From NCBI GenBank assembly GCA_946811185.2, contig OX328109.1, positions 33,464,129-33,528,128 on the forward strand: DNA of 64,000 nt. The letters are read 5' to 3'. Both the position numbers and the translations under genes were made by a program. Of this stretch, positions 32,899 to 45,100 are shown piece by piece. Positions within the stretch are counted from its first letter, which is position 1; each line of letters starts with the position of its first letter. The notes under the pieces were generated by a model. It did not search any database. It had not been told where the DNA came from and worked only from the letters and a program-made list of their open reading frames with translations. The stretch is from Hippopus hippopus. Its lineage: Eukaryota > Mollusca > Bivalvia > Cardiida > Cardiidae.

Positions 32899-35800
32899 GG
32901 ACGCAGGAAACTCTATATGCCCTTCCGCCATTTCATGGCGGGGGCATAAAAACGCAGTGCTTCCAGTGCAGGGCCTCGAGGTTATGAGTCTTATGCTTCA
33001 CCACAGAGCCATGAAGGACCCTGACCAATAATAGAAAAGCTTTTGAGATAAACCCATTATCACATTATAACTATATTTAGGTGCTGGTTATGAAAGAAAC
33101 TCATTAACCAAAGTACCAGGCATCAGGTTTTTCAACTTGTAATGAACAAATGTATACCTTTGCCATTACTGTGCTTTTAGCTGCTTTCCAACTCCTATCT
33201 TTGGGGACCTTCCCTCCAGGGGCCAACAAACACATGACAGCAGAGCAGACATTGACCACAGCTTGTGGTGGGGAACTGAAGGATTTCATCTCTGTCAGGT
33301 TGTTCTGAAAAAGGTAAAAAAAACCCCTCTTATTAATGAATTTCTTACTAAATTTAACACCAACTTTTAACGGCCCTTGGAAGCAAGCCTTTTGAAAACA
33401 TTGTTGGAAAAGGAGAAAATGCTGGTAACAGCATTTTCTCCTTTTCCGATTATTTTTTCTATCCTAATAAAGACAATTATTATAATTCACACAAGCTTTC
33501 GATGGTACAACCATCTTCCTCAGTTTTGAAAGCTTAGGGAACTTTTGACAAAACTTTTTTTTCTTCTTTCAAAAGTTCCCTAAGCTTTCAGAATTCTACT
33601 AAAGCATTCTTTAGTTTTCTTTCACCAACAATTTAACATATTTGTCTACCAAGGACTATTTGTCTACCAAGGACTTGTATTTAGCAATTGCTAGTTTCTT
33701 TTCATAATTTGGAATTTGGAATTCATTTTACTAATTACCAAACAATGATCCAAATAAAAGAATACACAGCCAGCAAATCAAATGTGGCTCAAATAACAAG
33801 ATTTGGATCAGAAATGATATATAATATTGTGAGAAAAGGTGATAATGCTGGTTACCCTGCATTTTCTTCCAGCCCCACATTGTTTTCAAAAGCATCTCTT
33901 TTGCGTTATTAAAACATGCGGTTGTTTTGCTGTAAAGTTAATATGGAAAGTGTATATAGACCCATATAATTGAGCCATGCTCTGGCAAAAGGGGGCTTAG
34001 TACCATGCAAGTTATCATAGAATAATGAATGAATAAAATCTATTTTGTATAACAACTAACTGAATTATGACGTATACTGGTCCTTTGAGCTGCAGAAAAT
34101 TGATCAATAGCAAAAAGTTTCGGCCCAGGTCAGCCTGCACGGACTGCGCAGGCTGACCCACTTCGATACTTTTTGCAGATGCAATCAGCCCCCTTTTCAC
34201 AGACCATGGCTCATATATACGACATAAAAATCTAACCTTATTTAGTGTATTCAAGGCATCTCTTGCAGCAATCAGTGCTGGCTCAGCTTTGGCCAGGTCA
34301 TCACTACAATCTTTGGCTTTCTTCGTGACTTCCTCATTGATTTTCTGCACTTTCTTCTCCTCCTCATCAGCAACCGCCTTCTCCTTTGATACTTTCTCTG
34401 TCTCTGCACCAACCACCGCAATCAGTTTGTTGGCATCTTCATTCTTTTGGGCAAGTTCAACTTCTTGTGAAGCTAGCTTGGCTTTCAAATCATCCACCTA
34501 ATCAGTAAAATATTAATCATCCACCTAATCAGTAAAATATTAAGTCCACATCATACTAGCTTTCAAATATAATGCTTTCTCCCCTCCATGCTGCCTTTTC
34601 AATAATATACTATCATGTAACTGACCAAAAATAACATGGATCTTTTAACACTTTATCAGAAGACAAAATTTCAGACTAGCTCAGTGAAACCATAATCAGA
34701 CAACAAATAAAGCACTACTCAAATGATTGGATTTGTCTTCTAAAAGAAAGAAAACATTGTGGATGAAGGATAAAATGCTGGCTACCAGTATTTTCCATTT
34801 TCAGCAAAGTTTCCAAAAGACTTCCTTTGCAGAATCATAATGACAAAGTAAGTTTGGTAAAGCACTTTTATATTTATAAACAGAGCTGTAAACATTACCT
34901 GTGATGCAGTGCTTTTCAGTTTCTCCAGCCCATTCTCTAGGCGCACAATCTTGGCCTGTAGTTCTGTGTTTTTCTTTGTCAGGAGGTTCTGGTAGAGAGT
35001 TATTTGTTCCAGAAACGATTTGGGTGTTGTGTAGTTATACCTTCTCTCATTGGCTAGATACAGCTCACTCATGTCATTCACAGACCTGTGAACGTAGGCC
35101 ATGAAGTGGGAAATAGAGTCTCGTAATTCCTCCTGAAAGAAGAATAAGTTTTTCTTTTTACCAAGATTTGTGACATATAAGACACACAAACATCTGCAGA
35201 TACTAACTATATATATTGGTGAGAAAGCTGTTTGATACATGATCGCTTGAAATTTCCCTTGCTGTTGAGCTAGGTTTTACAGCAGGCCTGATGCATGTTT
35301 TCTCCACGACAGTTCAGCAACATACCTATAGTCAGTGACCAAACTTTCACATATTATATTTGGTGGCAGAGGTGGGATTATTTCAACTACCATACTACAG
35401 TTGTCTAACCAGCATTTTCTCCTATTCCCATAGTGTTTGCTATCATATCAAAGACAAAGTCCTACATTTGATCCAAGTTTAATTATTGTCTACAAACGCT
35501 TTCAATTTTGACCTATCATCTTTTTTGTCATGTGGTAGAGTTAAGCAACATGCGTTGCACATTGCTCTATCATCATTCATTTAGTAAGAAGCAATTTCTA
35601 AAAGGCCCAATCTTATTAATAACGAATACGAAAATATTGAAATAACTTTTGATTCAACATAACCTTTATTTGAAAATATTGATATAATTTTTTACTTAAC
35701 ATACAACCTCTATTTGGAACTGACACCTGGTTACCAGTATTTTATCCATTTCCCACACTGTTTTTCAAAAGCCTTCTTCATTAGCGTTGTTATAATTTGG

Positions 35801-36096
35801 GATTGTGTGGTAAAGGGTAGAAAGGCCCTTCTACCTTGCATTTGAAGATTCTAACCTACTCAGAAATAAAGGTATCTTATCCCCCTGCAAAGTGGCAATA
35901 TACACTGCTAGTTTTGTACTAGAAATGTGTCACTGACACGGATGCCCCCCGCACTGCGACCTTGACGTTTGAGCTTGCAACATGGTTGTTACACACGGCA
36001 CATCGATCTATGGAGATCTTTTGTGCCAAATTATTTTAGAATCGGATCATGCAATTGGAAGCTATTGACCGATCACACATACATACATACATACAT

Positions 36097-36148
<52 letters not shown>

Positions 36149-39100
36149 CATGTATATATATGTTCTATATGCTCCCCTCGCCCATTTTAATGGCAGGGGC
36201 ATAAAAAATTATGACACATGTACCATGCACATTGTAAAATATTGTGTTTTGTGAACAGTGAGCCCATGCAGAGTTATGTACATGTTGTAGTCTCTTACAG
36301 AAAGCTCGGTTCCCTCAGCCAAGAATCTAGCTGACACAGAAATTAAGGCCTCTTTGGGCCACTCATGGAACCAGTCGATACTCGTGCAGTTGGTCACTGC
36401 AGGGAACCGTCTACTCCTCACTCTAAGAGTGGAACCAACAGGAGAGAAACATAGGACAACCTGAAAAGATAATTTGAAAACCTCTTCATCAATGGAGATA
36501 TATCACCATAAGGGATATATTTTTACATTACAAAATTTGGAGGAAAGAAAAATGTCTCTTTTAAAACCCTTAAAGTGTAATTCACAATTACAGTTGCCTT
36601 GGCGGCTAGTACAGATCAAGATCAGACTGCACAAAACATGCAGCCTGATCTTTGATCTACTCTGTCCACTTTTTTAAACACTTCAGACATAAGCAGCCTG
36701 GAAAACGTGATTTTTTTTGGTCTTATTTCTAAACTGAGAATGTTGGCTCTTTAAAGGTTAAAAAGGCGCAATTGCATGTAAGAAGAATTTCACTTTGTTT
36801 TCTAAAACTTTCTCTACAACGGTTTGGTTTTCTTTGTTTGATTGTAATACTTAGTACTCTCCTTGAGAGATTCTTGTTGAGCATAACCTGGTAAATAAAG
36901 CTGTATGGGAGGATATATTTACAAGTCTTCTAAAACACCATTCTAAACCCATGCTAAATTCTGTGATCCTTTCTCCACCAGCCACAAGGACTTAGCCAAC
37001 ACTAGCCTGTTATGGCAAGTGACTTAGTCTCATCAGATTCATTTCATTTAACAAAGATGCCCAATATAGGCAGCTCTTGAAGACAATTGTTAAGGACCAC
37101 AGCTTTAATTCAATTCAATTCAATTCAACTTTAATTTCAATGTACATAGCGGCCACCGGCCTAACATACAAAATACAACATTGCAAAAATTAACAAATCT
37201 GAGTTGTCATTAATTTTGTTTAACAGAAACATTTTTTAAAATGGGTAAGTAATATGAAAAAAGAAAATCGTAGACTTGCCCAGTCTTCATGGTAGTAGCA
37301 TTAGATGATTGAATATTAACTGCATATATCATTTACCTTGTTTTATAGTCCTTAGTATTGTTTGCATCAGCATCAAACTGAAAACCTAGGGCACTTCAGG
37401 CAATAATACTACTTGCCAAAAAAATGTTACCAATCTTATTACAAGCATTTGAAATAACAGTTGTAAATATTTAAAATATTGTTACCTTCAAAGTTCTCCT
37501 AACTTTGTCAATGAAGAAGTTCCAACAATTATCTCGGCTATCTTCTATACCAAGACCTTTCACCTCATTTCTGACTCCATTGATGATATTTTCCAACTCA
37601 TCATCAGCAAACAGGTCTGGAATTTCACCTGAAGCCAGGAGATCATTAATCAGAACCAGGAACTTCTCATCAGCAACTTCAGCATCTGACATCAGAAAGA
37701 CAAGACCAACATTCTTCAAACCTGCTTTAGTATACAACTGGGCAAGTTCTGCTTTCAGATCTGCGACAGAATATCCTTTCCTGAGCTGAACTTGAAACAT
37801 ATCCAAATTGCTGATAAATGAAGCCAGTCGTGATAAACTTTGCTTTCCACTCCCTCCGACACCAATCAGAAGTGCATTTCCTCTCGGAGATTCCAGAATA
37901 CGATTGATACGACAAATGTGCATCATTGCGTCTTCAAACAGGACAAGATTCATGGCAATGTTCAGTTCATTGTAATTCTCTAGGGCTTCCTCCAGGATTT
38001 TCTGCAGCTCCTGCCAGCCATCTATTGGAAGATATCTGGGCTCGCCAATACCTCCAGCAAAATGACAATAGACAGAGGGTTGTCTGTATAGTTGGTTTTC
38101 ATCCAAGTCCTAAATAAACCATTATACAAAAGTGATTGAATTTGTTGGTTTCAACACAAGGTAGGGGCATGCAGTGCAATTTGTTTGTATAGTTTTTAAG
38201 GCTTCTTTCGACATTATTTCAGTCATACTGCAACAGCCAAAGCACCTATCAATACTTTCTAGTGAGAAAGGATCTGAACCAGTGATCCCCTGGTCTCAAG
38301 TCTTGTATTCTACCTATTGTGCAATTATATTAGTTTATATCATGAGGACAGCGCACCTACCCATGCTTTTCTGGAGTTTTCTTTTACCAGTATTTGGCAC
38401 AATATTCTTCCCTAACCACGCTTTCCAACGTAACCATCATTAACAATGATCAGCTGTGAGAAAGGAATGAACTCTGTAGCAACTACTATCATCAATCCTT
38501 GGAAAGAAATCTACCAAGCTTGAGATTTAAACCAGCTACCCCCTAATCTCATGTCCTGTGTGCTACCAACTGGGCTTCCAGGTTTGCCTTGCAGTGCAAG
38601 GATACTCCAATGTAATATTTATTCTCAACTTCTAGCTTGGCATCTTACTGACTGAAACAGAATAACTGAATCTGTAGGTCTTATGTCCACAGGCTATAAT
38701 TCTTTACAAACTGATAACAGTTTAGACCATTCCAAATTAAAAAACAACAAAATAAATGTTACACGGAAATTGAAATTTGCTTTTGGAAGGGTAGAAAGTA
38801 TTGTGGGAAAAGGAGAAAATGCTGGTTACCAGCATTTTATCCTTTTTCCACCATGTTTTTAAAAGATTTCTTTCTCAGGGTCGTTTAAAGTCTAGATTAT
38901 TTGATATTGGGATAATGTATGCAATAATTTTCCACAATACCTCAAAGCACTTTTTCACCATGTCTCTCTCAACTTTATCATACAGTTCCATATCTGTTTT
39001 ATCCACCATTTTGTCCCTGTAAACCCTGTTGGCCTCATGTAACCACAGTCTCACCAGCTCAAGGGGTGTTTTTGCACAGTCAGGCATTGCAAATAAAATA

Positions 39101-42100
39101 CCCTGTAAAACATGCTTGTTTGTTTGTTTGTTTTTTAACTATTTACCACACAATTCCAAGTTTAAAAGGCCCTAAGAAATCATGCTTTTGAGAGCAATGT
39201 AAGAAAAAGAGAAAAATCCAGGTAACCAGCATTTTCCCACAAAGTTTTCTGCTCTTTGAATTCAAATTCCATCATCTGTACAAGGTCCAGTTAGTTGTCT
39301 GTGAAAGTTTTCAATGTGGGAGAGTCTTAAATTTTATTGCTTGGTAAAGAGTTAAAGCCACTTTCAATAGTAAAACGCCTATGTCATGGCAGCCATTCCT
39401 GGAGTTTCAAGATTTTACCAGTACTCCGATGGCCTTGTTTAACTACAATCTCACCAGCTCTAAGTATCTTTTGGCACAGTTTGGCACAAAACACTTTGTT
39501 TAAAAAATGTTTTTTTGTTGGTATGGAAAGTAAATTACATTGGTACGTGGTATTTAACTCTTTCCCAAACAATTCTGGGCTTAAACAAACCTGAGAAATA
39601 AAGCTTTTGAAAACATTGTGGGAAAAGGCAAAAATGCTAGTAACCAGCATGTGTTTTAACCTTTAATGGACACCTTACATTAGTTGTGCTATATTTGATT
39701 GGTCTGTAAATGCTTTGAATCTTGGCAAGTCAAAAATTTTGTTTTATGCCAAAAAGTTAACCCTTAACCACACAAAGCCGACATTTAATGACCCGGAGGA
39801 GAAAAGGTGAAAAATATTGTGCCAAACCGACAAATCAAATTATGTTAACCACACTTGTCATCTGCAAAATACCTTTGATTTGGACAGGTCTAAAATTTTG
39901 TTGTTTGGTAAAGAGTGAAGGAAGATTAGCTATCACACTCATCTAAGTATACCTGTAGTCTACTCTGCAAGTAATCCATGGAGAACCCCTGTGTGCACTT
40001 TGCAAACATTATTGAACTATTACCTGGAAAATATTGGACAGATCCCGCAAGTTGAAAATGTAGTGAAACTTAATTGCAGTGGGCAGGAAAATTGACGTCA
40101 CTTTGGCATGGAGAGTCAGTGCCCCAGTTATCAGTGCTGGAGCAAACTTCTGTACAGAGTTGGTGAACTGATTGACTTGGAGATGTTGGGACAAAATGCT
40201 GGTGTAAATTGTCTGCAGGGCTTCTTGGTTAGGGAAGTTCACAGCAAATACACAAAAATGTCTCTGCAATGAAAGTATAACAGCCATGCTCTGTCAGAAG
40301 TGCATTTTATGCATCTGCAACAGTATCAACCCAAGTTAGCCTGTGCAGTCTGTGCAGGCTGACGTGAGTGGGCGAGTTACCAAGTGTTAGTCGCTGGCAG
40401 AAAAATTAATTTAAAAACCAGGTAAAAAAGTAAATAAAAGATAGAGCAACCTGGCAACTTTTGACTGATTTTTAAAATTAATTTTTCTGTTAGTGACTAA
40501 CACTTGGACCAACCATACAATAACAGATTGTCATCTTCGCAGTAACTTCCATACATTCAAATGGTATGATTCAAATTTAAATGCATAAATCTGCTATATT
40601 TGCCAAAAGCTTTGACAGTTAAGGCATCAGAAAGTACCTAAATGAGCAGAAAATAATTAACCCTTAGGCTGCTAAGTGCGACTCACTGACCTTTTGTCAA
40701 AACATGCAGTCTGATTTAGGATCTTCTATGTCCAATAAGGAGATAACTTTCCTCCAAAATTGCCTTTCAAACAGCAATATTTGTGTTTATACTATCGGAT
40801 TGAAAGTTTAATTTCTTTTATTTAGCAGGATAAGGATTAAACAATCTGCAATGCTTCCCTTACCTGTAGTCTAGTATCTATAGTGAAGGAACCAGCCGTG
40901 GGGTTCATACAAGCCACATACTGAGTGTTACGAATGTCCTTTAGTGTCAGTTTGGTACGGTCATACCAGTGACTATGATCTATATGCTGCCTCATCAGAG
41001 TGTGTGGTTGTACCGTGAAGTACTTGTCAACTTCAGGCATATTCAAATCATCAACAAAGTAGATCAGGGAGCGTGTACCAGGAGGCCCAAAGTTACGTCC
41101 AGCTTTTTTCTCTAGTGGCTTTTCCAGGACGTTCTGTAACATCTGAGAAGTTGTGTAGAAGTTGAAGGGTACATTTGTAACCATGTAATCCTCGGACAAG
41201 TTCTTCAGCTTGTCGTTCATCAGGACTGTTTTACCCGTCCCAGCATTGCCCACCAACATGACAGGCCGTTTTTTCTCAATAAGAATATCAAGGAACCATT
41301 TGACTCTGGCTGTTTCGGCAGTGTGTACCAATACAGACTGAAAGAAAGAAAGATATGACCACTCTGTTGTAAATACCTATACACTATAATTGTTTTGCTT
41401 ACAACTGTATCATTGTAGCCCCTTAACTTCTTATCAATTAACAAAACTTTAGACATATCCAAATTGGAAGAATTTTCAGGCGACAAATTAAAATTAATGG
41501 ACCTGTAATTAGAGAAGTTGTCTTTGAAAGGTTGAAAACATTGGAAAATAGAAGACTGGTTACCAGCTTTTTAACATTTTCCCACAATGTTTTTAAGAGT
41601 CTTTCAAACCTTTTTCTTGGGGTCATTAACACTTGGGGTTGTTTGGTAAAGGGTTAAAACACTGTCATTTCAGTGTTGTGTATCAAGACCAACTGAAACA
41701 TGGTCCTATACAGTTTTAAAAACTTGTTTCAATATGCATTGTGTCACAGAAAGGGACAGCTTCCTTAACCTTAAAACTGGTCACATTCCACTCAAATGGC
41801 AAATGCTAAAACCACTCCTATAGTAAAAGTTTAGGAGGTGGTTTATTAAATAAGTGCCCACTCTTCAGTTCCTTGTCAGACAGTAAAGGTGACTGTAACC
41901 TTCATCTTTGACCATAGAGACCTCAAAATTAAAAAAAAAAACTGCTTAAATAATTTCAAGGAGATTCACTTAATCCACTAACCTGAAGTGGAAGGTCAGG
42001 TTCAAGGTTAAACTTCTGCACCATTTTTGTCCAGGGTTCAAACTTGTGCGTGGCATTGTCAATATAGTAGTCAAACACAGTACCTCCTGCTGGAAACTTG

Positions 42101-45100
42101 ATTGTCTTGAACTCTGTTGTCCACCATTTGGTGAATTCTACTCTGTAGTCCACCAGCTATAATTGAATATATACGAGGAGTGATCAGAAAGAATGTAGAC
42201 CACCTCGTTATTTTGAAAACTACTTCACGTAGGGTTACAAAAAATTGCATAGATGAGCATTGATTATCTGGAAATTGACTCTGGCTTTCAAATGTCATCA
42301 TATTCAGCCAGGTAAAGTGTAATGTCATTTTAATGACGTCATATACTCCATTAGTGGTCCAAAATGTCGGATGTCATTTTATTTGAGCCAAGAGTAATCA
42401 TAAAGTTTTACGTCAAATTCGGAAAGTATTTATCAGAAATCAAAACCGATTTAGAAAAAGCTTTAGGGGACGCTACAGTCAAGAAATCTGATATTCCCAA
42501 ATGGATCAAACTGTTTTAGAGACGGGTGCGATACTATTAAAGATGACCCTAAATCTTGCCGTCCATCAACATCAGTCAGAGACAAAACCGTCACGGGTGT
42601 ACAGCAGCATGCAAAACAAGGAAAATAGGTCACACATTTAGCATTTCATATGGGAGTGCCAAGGAGATCTTGACCTATAACCTTTGAATGTCGCATGTTT
42701 GCACAAGGTGGGTACCTCGACTATTGATGCCCGAGAAAATGGGGGTTAGGGTCGAAATATATTAAGAAATTTTAGAACGCATGATGGTAGAGGAGTAAAA
42801 CTTTACTAGTCTTATCGTAATATGCCATGAAACATAGGTAAACTTTAATGTGGCTGAATTGAAACAACAAAGTAGTGTATAGAAACATCCAACATCGCCT
42901 TCCGCTGTTAAAGCCAAACTTTCAAAGTCAGAAGTTAAAGTTATGTGCATTACGTTTTTATTTTCTCCTTTTCTTCTTCTAAACCTTGTTGTATCTATAC
43001 ATAATACAGTCAATGCTGAGTTTTATGCCAACATTATTCAAATAAATTTCACAAAAACCTTAGGAAAAAACAGCCAAAAGTTATGCGGAGTGACGTCACT
43101 TTACACCTAGCTCACAAAGCCACACTTGTACAAGAAACTTTGCAAAAACTACACATAGAAACATTAGCCAACCCTCCTTATAATTCAATCCTGACCCCTT
43201 GTGACCTCTGACTACTTCCTATTTTGAAAGATTCTCTATATGGCACACACTGCGAGAGCGCAAAGGAGCTAACCCTCGCTATGACCCGGTCCTTGGGAGT
43301 AATGTCACGTGACGCACTCGCGCACGTGCTTCGCCTGTGGAAATCAAGAATGAATAAGTGCATAGAATTCAAAGGAGGTTACTTTCAAAAGCAGTAAACA
43401 TTCCAAGTTGTTCTTTGTAATAATATTCCGATACTGGCGCTAGTCCATGTTCGGTTGTGTTACACTCATCATGTTTAATTAATAAAATAAACCTTTTCTA
43501 AGAAACAGACTGCATAGAAAAAAGATCAGACAGCCGGTCTTGAGGAGTCAGATTTTGATCTATACCATCTTCAAAAGCAACTAAAGCAAATTCCAGAGCT
43601 ATAAGGGTTAACAGAATCAAAAACAAAAGCACCTCAAGCAGGTGCCAACAGTTGGTTGCAGTTGCCTTTAGCAAAGGGGTATAACTGTGTCAAAATATTT
43701 TGATGGTTACCAGCCGCTGTTTTATGGGTTTCCCTTTTGATGGTTAACAACTAGTCTGATTTTGAAGTGAATGTCTTTAGTAATGACATGATAAAATGTC
43801 ACAAGGATGACAAAGACAACACAAGGACTATGACAATACCTTGATGTTTTCTTTGAAAACAGCCATACCTATTAAGCAAAGCTATTTTGTTTCATACCTG
43901 ATCTTGAAAAGTACAACCACCAAAAGCCCAAACTGTGGCAAACACAAAGTACAGCTCATATAATTCTTTTGGGCAGTCTGGGGGTGTGTTCTCTGGGGTA
44001 AGGAGGCTTTCCAGAAGATAGCACAACATCTGTACATGGGCAATCTCTACGATGGGCGTGATTTTCTTGAATCTCATCCTCATCACTTCTAAACATGTGG
44101 CCACATATTTCTCAAAGAGAATGGTCAAGTTGGCTCTTTCTGACTGAACTTCTCTGGTTTCAATCCAACTTGATACATACCTATAGAAAACAGGAAAATA
44201 AGAGCACCACCTGTGGGTGCCAATGCTTGGCTGCAGCTGCTTTCAGAAAGATTGATTTTCATTGAAAGTTTTGAGTCAAAAAAGGATGTAACTGTGTCAA
44301 AAATATTTTGATGGTTATCTGCCCCTGTTGTATGGGTTTCCCTTTTAATAGTTACAACTAGTTACAGTTTCAACTTGAAGTAATTGTCTTCAGTAATGAC
44401 AGAGCTATTATAACATGCCAAATGTTTTGCACAAAGACACAGACAATGACAGGGCTATGATAAAACCTCGACCTTTTCTTCCAAAATGGAAAGAATGTAA
44501 CCCTTAGCAAACAATCCCATCTTTAAATGGCCAGAATTTATTCTTCTCTCACATCTGAACCATTTTGATGATGCTTGTGGGGGAAAGCAGCCAGTGGCTT
44601 TTACACAACGTTGTACAAAGCACTGGTTAAGAAACTCAAGGAATTTATGTGCTCTGCAATGATATGACTCAAATATTGTTAAGACATGATGTTACCCCTT
44701 AAAACGCCTTTCACTACTGCAGTTGACTTTGCAGGCAGTATAGATCAAGATCAGACTGCACAAAAAGTACAGTCCGATCTTCGATTTAAAGTGTCTGCTT
44801 TGAAGAAACACTATAGACAAAAGCCACCATGAAATTGCGAGTATCTTGGTCTCATTCTAGACTGAAAATCTCTATTTGGTTTATTTGGCACTTCAAGGTT
44901 TAAACATCAAATAAAGAAATAGAGGATATTTGTTTTTTACGATGAAAGATCGAAATTCATTTCATCAAGTGAACATCATCGGTAATATTTTCACTCGTGG
45001 CACAGCCACAAGTGAAAATATTACTGATGATGTTCACGAGATGAAATAAATTTCAATCTTTCACCATAAAAAAACAAATATTTTATTTATTTCATGCTTT

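Larger units (their letters stand above)
31770..32949 (+). mobile_element. Family F element (GGATGCCCCC...GGGGGCATAA ends) with a nested MITE
   Basis: Starts ACTAGAAATAGGTGTGTCAG, GACACGGATGCCCCCG and ends GCCATTTCATGGCGGGGGCA. It carries a MITE family A copy (about 31945-32130), three 152-bp tandem units and a CA microsatellite. A shorter relative is at 35918-36206. Confidence 0.75.
31626..33030 (-). mobile_element. tRNA-derived SINE split by a 1.2-kb insertion
   Basis: The tail and body run to about 31766 (GGGCTCTGAAGTGTCTTGCC). The tRNA-like head resumes at about 32950 (GCAGTGCTTCCAGTG, GGTTATGAGTC, GAGCCATGAAGGACCC). The intervening DNA is a different repeat family. Confidence 0.8.
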
